A stretch of DNA of 64,000 nt from Lonicera japonica (GCA_021464415.1 JAKCWG010000903.1:1-64000), one strand, 5' to 3'; numbered from the stretch's first letter, positions 11,450-23,398 are shown. Program-made: numbers and translations. Notes: generated by a model from the sequence alone, not told the origin.

Positions 11450-12001
11450 ATGGGAGGAGGACATGAAATGTGCCAAATGTGCGATGCTATAGGCCATACT
11501 GGTATTTCATGCCCATGGGTTTATAGCCATTGCAAAGTCCCTTATTGCACAGGTGTAATGTTATTAATGTTATCACAAGAAAAAGAGACATATGGAAAGA
11601 AAGCATTGACATGTCAATATGATAAATGTCATGGATTTAGTTGGTTAGAAGATGCAATGAAGAAAAATGAAACATCATCATCAACAACATCATCTGATGC
11701 ATCAAAGAAGGAGAAGACTAAAGCCACCAACAATGCTTGTTTCCAATGTACAGAAGAGGGTCATTGGGCAAAAAATTGTCCTTGGAAAGAGACACTTTGT
11801 CCAAATGGTTGTCAAGCTACAAGGAAGTTATGGACTTCTTGCCAACAACACAGTTATGGAAAGAAGCTCTTAAAGTGCATGAACTGTGGGAATTTTGAGT
11901 GGTTGATAGATGCAATCTCAAAGCGTAGGAATCTAAATGTTAGGGTGAAGCTAGATATTAGTATAGATGATCTGTGCAGTCAATTTAATAAGAAGTGTTA
12001 A
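11450..12001 (+). CDS. Accessory MULE protein with duplicated CCHC + GRF-like zinc modules
   Basis: An intact 183-aa ORF inside the MULE. The protein is an internal two-fold repeat. Module 1: zinc knuckle C8-x2-C11-x4-H16-x4-C21-P-W, then YGKK (48-51), C55, C60 and FSWLEDAM (63-70). Module 2: knuckle C97-x2-C100-x4-H105-x4-C110-P-W, then CPNGC (117-121), TSC (129-131), YGKK (136-139), C143, C146 and FEWLIDAI (149-156). The second half of each module resembles a GRF zinc finger (TS...G-K/R...C..C-x-F-x-W-x-D). A Ser/Thr/Lys-rich linker (about 71-95) joins them. These are nucleic-acid-binding folds, so a role in DNA/RNA binding is inferred; the true function is unknown. A poly-A tract lies in its leader (11390-11410). 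It is not the transposase; it could be a captured host gene or a MURB-like helper. Confidence 0.8.
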   Translation: MGGGHEMCQMCDAIGHTGISCPWVYSHCKVPYCTGVMLLMLSQEKETYGKKALTCQYDKCHGFSWLEDAMKKNETSSSTTSSDASKKEKTKATNNACFQCTEEGHWAKNCPWKETLCPNGCQATRKLWTSCQQHSYGKKLLKCMNCGNFEWLIDAISKRRNLNVRVKLDISIDDLCSQFNKKC

Positions 12002-12331
12002 GTTATAAGAAATGTAATATGTATTTTTATGATTTCTATGAAGGGAATATAAGTGTAATCTACCTGTAATATACTTATATTTGTAATGTAATTAAACATT
12101 CAAGTATTACATAACAAAGAGATTCAAGTCTGCAACCATTAAGTTCACAAACCATTAAGATCACAAAAAGGAGGTTTTTTTGAAACCATTAAGTTCCCCA
12201 AACAGAATTACACACATAAAAGCAGTTTAAATATCTAGTACTGCAACAAAAGGATAAATGAGATTTTTCCTAAACCATTCAGTTCCATTGCACAAAAAAC
12301 ATAGCATATAAATAAGTAGTGTATAAGGAGA

Positions 12332-15300
12332 TTACTCAGTTGGAGCAGCAGATGTACTTGGTCCAACTGGTGGCGTGGAAAGTGGTGGAATAAACTTCCT
12401 CTTACTTCCACCCCTGCCTCTCTTTCTTCCACTTATACCAAGATTTGTCCTTGGAACTGGTGGCACTGGGATGACAAGTGGTGTTGTATTTTCATGTTGC
12501 ATACTTGGACCTTCAGCATCAACCCTTATCCTTTGTCCACCAGGCCCTCTTGGAGCAGGTGCTCCCTTGCATCCTTTCTTGTTATGTCCCAAAATTCCAC
12601 ACATACTGCATTTCTTTTGTTTCCTCTTATCTGGATTTGTTTCATCGACATTCTTCTACCTATTATGCTTTGGCCTCCCAGGAGGTCTGTAGATTGGTGG
12701 TGGTAGCATTGTATGTTGTGGCTGTACAGAAATGACCACAAATTAGGCTAATTCCCCTTAAAATAGTTATAACTAACGAAAATAATGTAATTACCTCGGG
12801 CCAATACTGAGAGTCTTCCATTGGAACAACAACACCAGCATATGTATCTTTATAAGCTTGTACAGTGAACAATTTAGAACAATACCTATAAATAATTAAC
12901 AAGAAGTTAGATTGTTAAATGAGTGCAATGAAATGAACTAAACGGCTATGGAAAGAATTATATTTACCTGTCCCATCATTCCCTTCTTGGCAGTATCACT
13001 GCAATAGCATGAATACATGGGATGCCACTCACAGCATGAACATATTTGTGCATTTAAATCCACAGTCCATGAAGCCCCCCATTTATTCAGGGCCACATGC
13101 AAGTAATCAGTTGAGCCACTTGTTGTGTAGTGGTGGTAATTTTTCTTTAGTAACTCTAGCTTCTTCATAACTCTTGGCACCAAAACACCCTCCAATGATG
13201 CACCATTACTCCTCCTATTGTACATGAGAGACATAACCAACAACTGATACTTTTCAACAAGCTTTACTAGTGGCAAATCTCTTAAACTTAGTATCATTTT
13301 GTTAAAAGATTCACTGAAGTTGTTTGTGATATGTTCACATTTTGAGGTTGTATCAAAATAAGACCTGGCCCATGTATCATATGATTCCTCATCCAACCAT
13401 TCTTTTGCTGATTTTTTATCTTTCAACATTTGCTTCATCCATGATGCATGGTCTTCTTTCTTGTATGCTCTAGCCGCCCCCCAACTGAGATGTTCCAAAT
13501 GCTTACCTTTGTGTTCTATCTTGAAATTCTTATACATGTGCCGAAAACAGAATCTGTGATTGCTGTCTGGGAACACTTCTTCAACAGCAGGTACAAGTCC
13601 TTTGGCCCTATCAGATATGAATGTCAATGGCAATGAATGTTTCCTAAGGTGTGGTTCAAGTATTTTGAGAAACTGACTCTATGAATCATAGTGTTCTCCT
13701 TGGCATACATATATTCCAATTGGAAACAAACCATTATTTCCATCTAAGGATATTGCAGATAGCACACACCCTCCAAACTTACCCTTTAAAAATGTTCCAT
13801 CCAAACCAATAATAGGTCTGCACCCTTTAACAAACCTATCTAAACTAGGCTTTAAAGCAACACAAACGGATACAAAGTTGTTATTCACAGGAATCCTAGT
13901 CCATTGACAAACACTACCTGGATTTTTCATCAACAGTTGATTGCAAAGCTCAAGGCACTTCCTATAACCTTCACTGTAACTCCCATATATCCTTTCATGA
14001 CAAATCACATTTGCTTTCCATGCTGTCTTGTAGCTGACTTTGATACCATGCCTAGACCACATCTCAGCTTGCACATCCTTGGGCTTGTATTCCTTGTGAT
14101 TTCTGATATCATTTTCTAACTCATTAGCAACCCAGCCTGCATGTGCCATCTTGTTCTTTCCCTTCTCATTACATTTGCAAGTGTGGAGAGCCACTAGTGA
14201 TCTTAACTTTGCTGTTAGTTGATTAGGTAATCTTCTAACATATGCTCCCCAACTACACTTTGGATCTTTACAAACAATTTCAATCTTCAAGTTGTCATTT
14301 TTCTTCTGCTTGTACTCAAATTTCTTTGCAACTGCATGATTTCTCATAAACTGTCTACAATCTTTCATAGTAGGCCATTCCATGTTTGCATACAACTCAT
14401 ATTCTCCATCTTTGATATCAGCTTTGTGCTCATCTTCACCATCAGATATGTCACATGTATCAGCAACAAATTTATTGAACTCTGGGCCTGGGGGAACTTC
14501 TGCAACAACTGGCTCACTGTTTTCCTCCTGACTAGCTTCTTCTTCACTATCAATTCCACTATGATATTGTTCTTCAGCATCAATATTTTCAAACACATTT
14601 GTGCTCCATTCAATATCATCCCTCCATTGAGGGAATTCTTTAGCAGATCTATCCCCTTCTTCTGATGATAAGCCCAACTCTTTTACACCTCCATCATCAT
14701 CTTCAATTTGATTAGCATAACTCTCCAGTAAATGATTTATTGCCCAGTCATTATCATCCTCTATGCTAACATTTTGCTCAACCCTTTTTGGTACATTTTG
14801 GCCAACTGTTTGTGATAGAGTTTCTAGGATAGTTTGGTCAATAGTTGGTCTATACTCTACCTCAGGATTAGGTTCAACCCTTTCATCATCAGAAGATAGT
14901 GTAAGAGGCTGTTCAGGAGTAGATCTAGGTGTAGAAAAAGACCTAAATTTGCTTGCTATTCTAGCTGATTTTCTGGTGGGTGTTGGTTTAGGAGAAGGGG
15001 TTAAAGTTTTGTTGGGGGTTGTTGGTACTTTATTGGTATTTAAAGCTGCAGTAGGTCCATATCTGTCTTCCAAGTAAAGGTGATACACATTATTTTCGGG
15101 TTTCAATTGGTCCCACATTTGTATCACATGGGCATCTGTTTCCACCTTTTTTAACTCACCCTCACAAAGCCAGTGGACCACAATTCCCTTTAAACCAGAC
15201 CTATCTTCAATGTCCTTTACTAAATCCATCAAACACCATTCATCCCCATCAATATCTGCCAGTTGTATCAGATTACCTCCTTTATACTTCCCATTCCTGT

Positions 15301-15352
15301 TCCAAACCCCACCAAAGTGAACTTGGAATTTTCTTAACCAACGTAGAACCAT
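12332..15352 (-). pseudogene. MURA-type MULE transposase, decayed (3 exons)
   Basis: The first exon starts at ATG 15352 with a PB1-like N-terminal domain, an acidic region, the MuDR DNA-binding domain (EWPTMKDCRQFMRNHAVAKK), then the MULE catalytic core: first Asp in GLDGTFLKGKFGG, second in FISDRAKGL, later NNFSESFNKMI and the SWIM zinc finger. Exons inferred from GT/AG sites: 15352-12968, 12885-12795 (FTVQAYKDTYAGVV) and 12721-12332 (PPGRPKHNR, CCHC knuckle CSMCGILGHNKKGC). Lesions: TAG at 13681-13679 directly after EHYDS where the family has Trp; a frameshift in the SWIM motif near 13021-13030, where GIPCIHA continues in another frame; TGA at 12978-12976 in that second frame; TAG at 12658-12656. 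The splice phases only fit if about 11 nt are missing at the SWIM site. Catalysis is therefore probably lost. Confidence 0.88.
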
Positions 15353-15861
15353 TTCACACTACCAAATGCAAATTTAAAAAAGGCATTATCAGAGAATATA
15401 TTGGACAGAGCATTATCATATAAAATAAAGAAAAAGTCATTTAAATACACAAAAACAAACAATATTCAGTCAATCAAGAATCTTTTACAAACCCGAAATC
15501 CTTTATGTATAAAATACTAAGGAAAAAGACAAAACCCTACCATTTATATATGTAATGCAAAAGCTTAACCTTTACATGTGCAAAACCCTAATATTTTATC
15601 AACAAAACACACACAAAACAGCCGCAACGTACCGTATATCCCTCTTCGTCTTTGATTTGTGCTTTACCGAGTGATTTGCAGGTTCGTTTCTTCACTTTCC
15701 AACCGAGATGGAGTCGATTTGTGCTTTACCAAGTCGATTTGTGCGTTGGATTATTTCGCTGTCAATTTGGGGAGGAATTACAAAGTGAGTGATATATTCA
15801 TTTCACACAGTCTGTAAGACTGTGTTATAGTTGAGGGGTATATTTGAAAAATCATCTGAGA

Positions 15862-15987
15862 GTTAACGGGTTGACCCTTTGACCAAACGGAAGCCATCCA
15901 AATGGGTGCCAAAGGATAATTATTGCAAACTTTGGGTGCCAAAGAGGAATAGGGGTAAATAAATGGGGGCCAAAAGGTAAATCACCC
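15862..15987 (-). repeat. Right terminal inverted repeat of the MULE
   Basis: 126 bp, starting GTTAACGGGTTGACC and ending AAATCACCC. It pairs with 11085-11210. It lies 510 bp upstream of the transposase ATG, so it probably contains that gene's promoter; the DNA between (15353-15861) is non-coding leader. Confidence 0.95.
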
Positions 15988-15996
15988 TATTTTAAT

Positions 15997-18218
15997 TTAC
16001 AAGAATTTTTAGATTAGTATGATCATTAACTTTGAAATTTACATATTTCAATATAAGAACTGGAAAGTTTTGTTGGCTTAACCAATATAATGAATTTGGC
16101 TTCTAAATCAAATATTTCTTTTGCTAAAGATATTTAGTTTGCACAATTACTTTTATTTTTGAACTAACGTACATTCTACAAATAATCCTAAAACTTGTTG
16201 GATTGCGAAAAATAATTCATCACTTACTCTTTGAAAAAACGTTAGAAAGTTCCTTCAATATCATTCTAGTCGTGTAAATTTTTTTTTAATACTTCATATA
16301 TAATGGCCTTGAATAATGTTTATTTTCTATGTTCTTTTTGAAAAATAATATGTGCACCAAGAGCGCATGTTAATCACACTAAGAATGAAAACAATAATAT
16401 TTTGAATGAAAATTTCTACATGAAAATTTCTACCTAATTTAATATATGTTATAATTTAATTATTTTTAATTATAGGTATTTAGCATGTGCCTTTAAGACA
16501 CATGTTAACCTAACCCATTCTTTTTATATAGCCGGATTGCTTTGCGTTTAACTAATCTATTTCATATTCTTTAAAACTTTTTAACAGGTCAACTCATTAA
16601 CTTTAAATCTCATGATGAATAAATTAAAGTTTTTCTTGCTCAAAAAATCGAATTTTTCCACCCAAGTTTCAATGCAAGCCCAATCATAAATAATTGAAGG
16701 AATACTGAAAAAACTATAGGGAATTTTCCCATACACATTTCTAGTTGTTTTAAATTTCCTAGTAACTTCTTCCCGTCGATGTTAGAAACTGAACCTTCTA
16801 AAATATAACTTATATATAATATACAATTTTTAATTTTTCACAAAATTCTACTAATTGTAGAAGATTCATAAATCAACACTTGTAATAGAATTCACTCTTA
16901 ATACGAGCATTCATCAATTCGGTTACCATTTATTCACATTCTAGAATTTCCTAAAGTATTCTATCTATAAATTGACACTATATATAGATTAAGTTACATC
17001 TTTATACATCAAACAATAAAAACTACTCTTGTTACACACTTATACATCAGAAAATCAATTGAATAAAATAATTGTTGATTTTCTAGACTGAGATCGATAA
17101 TTGCAATTAACTAGAGATGTTTAAGGGTGCGTAGTAAATATAAAATTAATAATGACCCACAAAATACATAAATCAAAATGTTAAACCTAATAGTTATAAA
17201 TCAATTATTAATGTAAATCCAACATTATACAAATAAACAATGAAAAATGAGTGGATCATGCTCTACGTTGACGAGTACAAACTAACATGAAACCGAGTAA
17301 GCTGGATGACGAGTACAAACTACCATGAGACCGAGTAATCCATACCAGAGGTGTGATAAAGCCATGTTTACTTTGGCATGGTCTTTCCATGGAAAATATG
17401 TGAGATCAAAACATACAACATCAATAGGATATCAGATGTAATAGCATAAGATAATCAACTATGACTGGAACAAGCTCCATATATCATTGCACACTCAATT
17501 CAGTCCATTGCGTATGTAGCTCACTAGAGGTGGGAACTAGTATTAAAATTTATTTCGCATGTAGTTTATTATGTAAAATACAAGTTTAAAGTCAAAGACT
17601 TAAAATTTATTTATTGTGCTCATTCCATCCATTAACTATAAATGATGGTGGATTATAACTTAATTATGTTACACAAAATCTATAAACCCTCATTTCGTAC
17701 TATCACTATTTGTGACATACCTAGTTTTATACACACATGTATGCTCATCAATGGGGCTTTTGCTGGAATCCCCCAATTGATGAGGTAAATTGGTGATTTA
17801 TGATAAAATTTACAAGGTTGAGTTTTTTTGGCACATAAGAATGGAGAATCTTACTCTTGGCACAATATTGTATGAGTTTGTGAACTCCGGGGATATATTT
17901 TCTTGTATATATACATTGTGCTGAAGTTAGGACATATCGAGCAACCCCTAGCCGGGATTTAAGAAGAGCCAAAAGCGTGCGCAGAGTAGATTGACGTATA
18001 CCACCGCCACAAGGTGTTTTGCCTTGAAATAGGGATCCACACAGGTATATCTTATTGGCTGTATGACCATGATTAATGTATGAGTTTGGGCTTGGTCCTT
18101 AATTATATATAATTAATTATGCCACCTGAATGTTTTGTGCCAAGGAAAAATGTTAAATGGATCATATTCGCATCATGACATGGATGGATGATAACACGTA
18201 CATGCTCATTCCTACCAT
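15997..18218. other. Non-coding AT-rich stretch
   Basis: No bounded element or convincing gene. On the minus strand about 18030-17748 there is an open stretch containing STLRTLLALLKSRLGVARY that I cannot assign to a family; it may be chance or a gene relic. Two near-identical 25-bp blocks (GACGAGTACAAACTA) sit at about 17270 and 17308. Confidence 0.35.
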
Positions 18219-19215
18219 TTAAATTTTATGCACTAATCGGATATTATGTGCGGAAATTATAAACACTCTTTTTTTGAAATATAATAACTATGCATGGTTG
18301 GGACTGTGTTGACGGCTTCGTTGCAAACTATCTTTGAATTCATGTGACGTATTAGTTAGTAGCGGACTTGTTCAACAAACCAATGTTATTATTTAGTTTG
18401 ATTGTGAATAAATTGAATTGTCATGTAATCTACTTCCATTTTAGATAACGAAAACCGTGATGTATTGGACACCAGAGGTGATTTGCCTCTAAACTAGTTT
18501 GTATCCCGCCCAATGTGCGGGCGTTACATCATTTTATCTTTACATAATTGTTCTACAAATTATTACTAAGTCAAAATTTGGAAAAGTGTATTATTAATTA
18601 TATTAGAACTATTTATGAATACTCAAATTTAATTTAAACCAGAGTATTAATAAAAAATTTAATTATCTTACAAACTTATTATAAATGTCTTGTTTATATG
18701 TTCAAAGCATTTTGAATGGTTACTCTGGGAAATAAATAAGCAATGGTAGGAGAAACCAAAGAATCAAACTGTACAATTAAATGACTACATTTAATGTGAA
18801 TATTATACTTCAAACTTTTGATTTATGGGAGATAAAGGATCCCAGCATTAAAAATAATAAGAAGAGGAGGAAGATGAAAAATGGCTAATAATTAAATTAA
18901 ATGATGAAATTAAATTTATGGTAATTAATGGCATAATTAGTGTAGTAATTATGGAGCAAATTCCTCCATTTACTATTATGTAATAGATGGGTTAAGGCGT
19001 CACAATAGAGCACAATCCCCAAAGTTTGAGTGATTTGACATAAAAAATCCTCAAAACTCAGATTTTTGTTAGAACTTTCAAAAGGAAAACAGGTTTTTGA
19101 TCAAACAACCAGATTTGATCAAGAAAAGAAAAGCTGGTGAAAAGAAAGATCGAGTTGAGCCGCTGATCCGTGTTCAGGTTTATAGAAGAAAAGGAAACTT
19201 GAGAAAGTTTTGTTG
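18219..19215 (-). repeat. Dispersed repeat, copy 1 (inverted relative to copy 2 at 31345-31905)
   Basis: Apart from the Helitron at 18494-18987, this segment matches the reverse complement of 31905-31345. Shared landmarks are TATGCACTAATC at one end, AGAGGTGATTT, GGCGTCACA/AGCGTCACA, GAGTGATTTGACATAA and CAGGTTTATA. The minus strand carries remnants of the same coding sequence seen on the plus strand at 31426-31614. The other copy has about 60 bp here that this one lacks, near 19171. Likely two decayed copies of one retroelement tail. Confidence 0.75.
18494..18987 (-). mobile_element. Non-autonomous Helitron, 494 bp, confirmed by empty site
   Basis: On the minus strand the element begins TCTATTACATAATAG (18987 downward) and ends with hairpin CCCGC...GCGGG, then ATACAAACTAG at 18494: the TC start, 3' hairpin and CTAG end of Helitrons. 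It lies between A (18493) and T (18988). The related repeat copy at 31.6 kb reads straight through the same point (CCTCTAAA then TGGGTT on its minus strand, junction 31631/31632) with nothing missing or duplicated, which is exactly the A|T insertion expected. No coding capacity. Confidence 0.9.
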
Positions 19216-20067
19216 ACAGGCTTTGCGAAGCAAGCCTAGGCATGTTCACACTGCAAGGTTAGAACCATTAGGAGTGAAAGACAAGATCAAGAACTTGATC
19301 AATGAGTCTTTATGGTTTAATGGCAATTCTAGGATCAAACAAGCTAGGGGACATGTTGGGAAGTCTACAACTCGAACTACTTCACAAAACACAAGTTGGG
19401 GTTCTACTTATATAAGTGATTTCGGAGTCGTCTTGGCCTTGGATCTGGTTTTTTGTTTTAGAAAGAAAGGCGCTAACATGAAACTCCAAAAACATAGAGA
19501 TCACTGAGAAAATAACCGAATTAGGATCGACGAAAACTCCTTCCAAAACAAATTTACTGCGAGCTTTCTAAATGACCCAACATGAAAGGCCAATAAGAGA
19601 TGAAAAGTCAATGTTACCCATAGATTTACCTCTCGTTTTGGACAAAATAGAGGCCATCCATATTTCAACCAGATTAAGGGGACAAGTGGCCTATTCTTCT
19701 TTAACTAACAGTAACCACTTAAACAGCAACGCTTCAGATTTGAATTACTAAATGAACTTTTTCACCTAAGGATAGAGTTTGATGTTCCAAGCCACACGCC
19801 AAAACACGTATTTCTCATGAGACCAACACAATTCAATATTGTCAAAATGAATGTTGCTTACGTTTCAGTTTCCTAAATCATTGTATCGCATACCGTGTAT
19901 CGTAAGATACACTCAATAATAGTTAGATATATAGTTTTATATACCAATTAATATATATATTCACAATTTATCCGGGCTAGACAAAACTGGCAACGGCATG
20001 ACCGTAACTCTAATAGCAATGCATTTTCAACAGGTAAATAGTAACAAAATTACAAGAAAGACAAGAG
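19216..20067. other. Unassigned repeat flank
   Basis: An open plus-strand stretch at 19223-19507 (94 codons, basic) follows the inverted repeat but resembles no family I know and has no supported start or splice sites. It is probably part of the same decayed repeat. The remainder is non-coding. Confidence 0.35.
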
Positions 20068-20070
20068 TAA

Positions 20071-20439
20071 GGTGATGTTTGTTTTTACCTCTTAATGAAA
20101 GTCTATTCAGCATTAAAAGGTATAATTGATATTTGTTTTCTTACATCTTAATGATGAATTAAATTAAAATTCAGCATTAAGCATTATGAGGCAATTCATG
20201 CGCTGAGTGCTTAATTTAACTTTAAAGAAATTTTATTCCATTGGTACCCCTATTCTTTTGAGTCATTAAACATTGATTTATAAAACACTAATAAAGGTAT
20301 AATTGTAATATGTTATGAATTCAGCATTCAAAACTAATTAAAACCAAACACAATTTTCAAAAGCTCCATTCAGCATTAAGCATTCATAATTCCGCGTCCG
20401 GTATTCCGCATTCAAAAGCTAAAAAAAACAAACGACCCC
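20071..20439. mobile_element. MITE with TAA target duplication
   Basis: A 369-bp non-coding element starting GGTGATGTTTGTTTTTACC and ending AAAACAAACGACCCC, an imperfect inverted repeat, with TAA on both sides (20068-20070 and 20440-20442), compatible with PIF/Harbinger. The motif ATTCAGCATTAA recurs several times inside. Confidence 0.6.
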
Positions 20440-20560
20440 TAAATCAAACATTTGATTTATAAAAATATATATGTCATAAAAATTGCTTGTACTTAGGATA
20501 TATATATTCATGTATGTGACCATGTAAAATCAAGCTCATTGTCCAATCCAATTGATCACT

Positions 20561-20663
20561 CTACTCATCTAGCTCCAAGGGTTTGAAATATTTGCCATCA
20601 ATGAGATATGTCCCTATTCTCAAACGAACTGCCCATACATCTTTGGGCTTCCTTGACATTATC
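20561..20663 (-). CDS. CRR42: CRR42 exon 2 (C-terminal exon)
   Basis: The exon follows a textbook acceptor on the minus strand: branch point TACTAAC, then TTGCAG, with the exon starting at 20663. It encodes IMSRKPKDVWAVRLRIGTYL then IDGKYFKPLELDE and stops at TAG 20563-20561. This is the conserved C-terminal half of DUF3148 (RKPKD-x-WAVR-x-x-IGTYL-x-DGK-x-F-x-P-LE), which completes the protein begun at 25482. It is 4.5 kb from exon 1, which is why it is easily missed. Downstream (left) lies about 100 bp of likely 3' UTR before the MITE at 20071-20439. Confidence 0.88.
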
Positions 20664-22202
20664 CTGCAAGTTAGTAAATTCATTTGGTTAGTTTCCACAC
20701 CTAAGCTAGCACTTCAATAAACAAACATAACAACATACTTCTATTCTTCTTTTTATTTGAGCAATGATTATATTAAAATTTGTTTTTTCAGTAAGTACCA
20801 AAATTAAAATAGAACTAAAAGGATTGGCTATCATTTATTCATTTATAACAAAGGCAACTAAAGTTCTATTTGCAAAGCATTTGTCTTTTTGGCTACAAAG
20901 AGTGGGTGAGAGAAGGAATTTTACTAAAGTGCGCAATTTTAGAATTACATTATTTTTCAAAATAAGAGGGCGAAAATTAATACTAGTAACATATTTTTCC
21001 CAAAAAAGGGGAGGGAAAATTAGCTAATATATGTGTTTTTTAGTCTTATAATTTAACATTAAAATACAAAACTTTTAAAATTAAAGGAGACGTTTCTGTT
21101 TTCTTTAAAAATTAAGTAAATCATACTTGTAATAGTTTAAATCACTTCTTTTGCCTTAAAACACAATATACAACATATGATATTGTTAACCCTTGTATTT
21201 ATTTATTTATTTATTTTTAAGAAAATAAGGTTTAAGTCTTTTCTCTTTATTGTAAAATCTCTCCCATTCCCGATGAGACTCAAACACTAGACCTATCCTA
21301 AAGTCGGATAAGTGTCTTACCAACTAAAATAACTCGATCACTCTTTAACCTTGTAGTTAAGTGTCAAGTCAATGTGTAAAGGGTACACATGCAAGAAAGG
21401 CTCTTTTTGTCTCTACTATATTCTTCCAATTCCCTCTCTTCAACTTTAAACAAAATTAAAATTTCACATCAAAATATCTAATTTAATAAAATTTGTATAT
21501 TTAACACTTCCTAGATATTTATTTTAGATCCACCCTAACTATAAAATCGTATATAATTTTTTTTTACAAAAAAATTATAAAAGATTAGATTTAATGACAT
21601 ACTGCAAGTGTTGCACATCATTACTTACTCAAATGTTATACAACATTCGAAAAAGAAGCATAATAGCCCAACATGAAAATTTTAGTTTAATATGTATTAT
21701 TATTTGTTTGGTTAGCAATGTGCTACAACTAAATATCTACCCCAACTTCTCACGTATATTTTTTTATGTTTTTTCTTTTGACTGATTGTCAAGTTTTTTA
21801 GTTCCAGTACCACCAACACGAATTTAATATCCGAATTTACAAGAAGATCATTTGCTTGTACGGGACCTTCTCCATTATCTTCCAAACTATCAAAATCATC
21901 ACTAACACAATCAACACAAAATCGAGTTTAAGGACCAAATTAAACAAGCATAATAGTTCAAGAGATGCTAGTGTAATCAGGCTGACTTTGAGACTGCGCA
22001 TGAAGGATGACCCCGCAGGGTCCTTTTTTTCTAATTAAGGTTTTGTAACTCATATAAAGTCCAATTAGAAAATCTGCATTATATTTATATAACGGCCCAA
22101 AAAATTTTATATATTGGGCCAAGTCCATCTCTTTCAACTTGTGTCCACGACATATATTTAATAATCGGCCATGGGCACAATTTCTTCAATCACTATATGC
22201 GC

Positions 22203-23398
22203 TAGGGGTGGGAAAAAATACAATTTGTATCGTACCAATCCGTACCAAACCGAACCAATACCAAATTGTACTGAAAATTTGGTAATGGTACAATACCGAT
22301 TGGTATTGTACCATACCGAATTACTTTGGTACAGCACTGGTATTCATATTCATTATCAATAGTATACCGTACCGTACCGATTTTTTGGTACGGTATGGTA
22401 TTCCGTACCATACTAATACCAAATGTGCCATTATACCAAGTATTAAATAAATACCAAATTATCAATATTTCACAATTAGATATAGATGAAGTTAGATGAA
22501 CGGTCCAGATTATCAACAATCCTATTCTCTCTTTAAACCCATTTCAACTCTAAATCAGGTAACAATTCTCGTTCCATATAAATATTCCATTGAAACAAAT
22601 TTTGTCGGTTCATTTTAATATTGTTCAGCTCATTTAAGTCATTTCACTGAGTATGCATTCGAACTTTGACATATATAATATCTATCAATGATAAAAAGAT
22701 GTTTGTTTTATTTTCTTTCACAATAGGCAATGAAAGTCTATAATCTCAAGAGATGACGTCAAGTAAAAGAAATAAATTAGAGCATCATAAGTTTTATTCT
22801 GAATTTGGGAACCTAGTTGGTTGAGTGAGACTAAGATATATAAATTATAGATATGCATGTATGTATATATTCTGCAATTCTGCTTACTTGCAGGTATTCT
22901 AAGTTATCCATCCTCCTTTTAATTCTATAAAAATTGTCTCAATTCATTTAATACATTTGAATTATAATGGCTCAATTTTCTTAATCGGTTTGCATTACGA
23001 TAAATATGAGCCATCATAATAATAACTCATTCTTATCTGTTTAGTGATTTAATCTATTTTTTTAGGCAATAAAGTGTAAAGATGTAAATATTAACAAATC
23101 ATGTCTAATTCTTTTTCAAAAAATTTTAGTTAAATTTAGGTTTGAACTAAGTTAGCCTATGTTTTACGTTAATTAATAATGATCAATTATTTTGTAAATC
23201 AATTAAATTCAAAAAATTCATTTAAATTAAAAAAAAATTTATTTTTTATTTACATGATTGATTTTTTTGTAATATACCGTACCAACCCGTACCATACCAA
23301 TATTTTGGTATACCGAAAGTTTGGTATGGTAATGGTAATAAATTTTGGTGTACCAAAACTTCGGTATGGTACGGTATTGTACCAAATCCACCCCTAAA
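22203..23398. mobile_element. Non-autonomous hAT element with GTACC-rich subterminal arrays
   Basis: The ends TAGGGGTGGGA and CCACCCCTA are inverted. Each is followed inward by 100-200 bp packed with short motifs, CGTACC/GGTACGG and TTTGGTAT/ATACCAAA, in both orientations (22230-22440 and 23270-23390), like transposase-binding subterminal repeats of hAT elements. Flanks ATATGCGC (22195-22202) and TTATGCGC (23399-23406) match at 7 of 8 positions, consistent with an aged 8-bp duplication. The interior is AT-rich without a transposase. Confidence 0.7.

Larger units (their letters stand above)
11085..15987 (-). mobile_element. Complete Mutator-like element (MULE), 4.9 kb
   Basis: The element is bounded by 126-bp inverted repeats differing at about three positions and by a perfect 9-bp target duplication TATTTTAAT (11076-11084 and 15988-15996), the hallmark of Mutator insertions. 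It holds two convergent transcription units: a MURA-type transposase on the minus strand (15352 to 12332, decayed) and an intact 183-aa zinc-finger ORF on the plus strand (11450-12001). The near-identical TIRs imply a fairly recent insertion, although the transposase is already broken, so movement probably relied on a transposase in trans or the decay is recent. Orientation is given by the transposase. Confidence 0.95.

Noticed and set aside
14763..15077. Open frame of 104 codons on the plus strand (also 14336-14665 and 12375-12692)
   Set aside because: They lie antisense to the MULE transposase exons and have no family resemblance; shadows of the real gene.
17748..18035. Minus-strand open stretch with a plausible helix (TLRTLLALLKSRLG)
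   Set aside because: No recognised family, no supported start or splice sites; kept only as a note in the intergenic entry.
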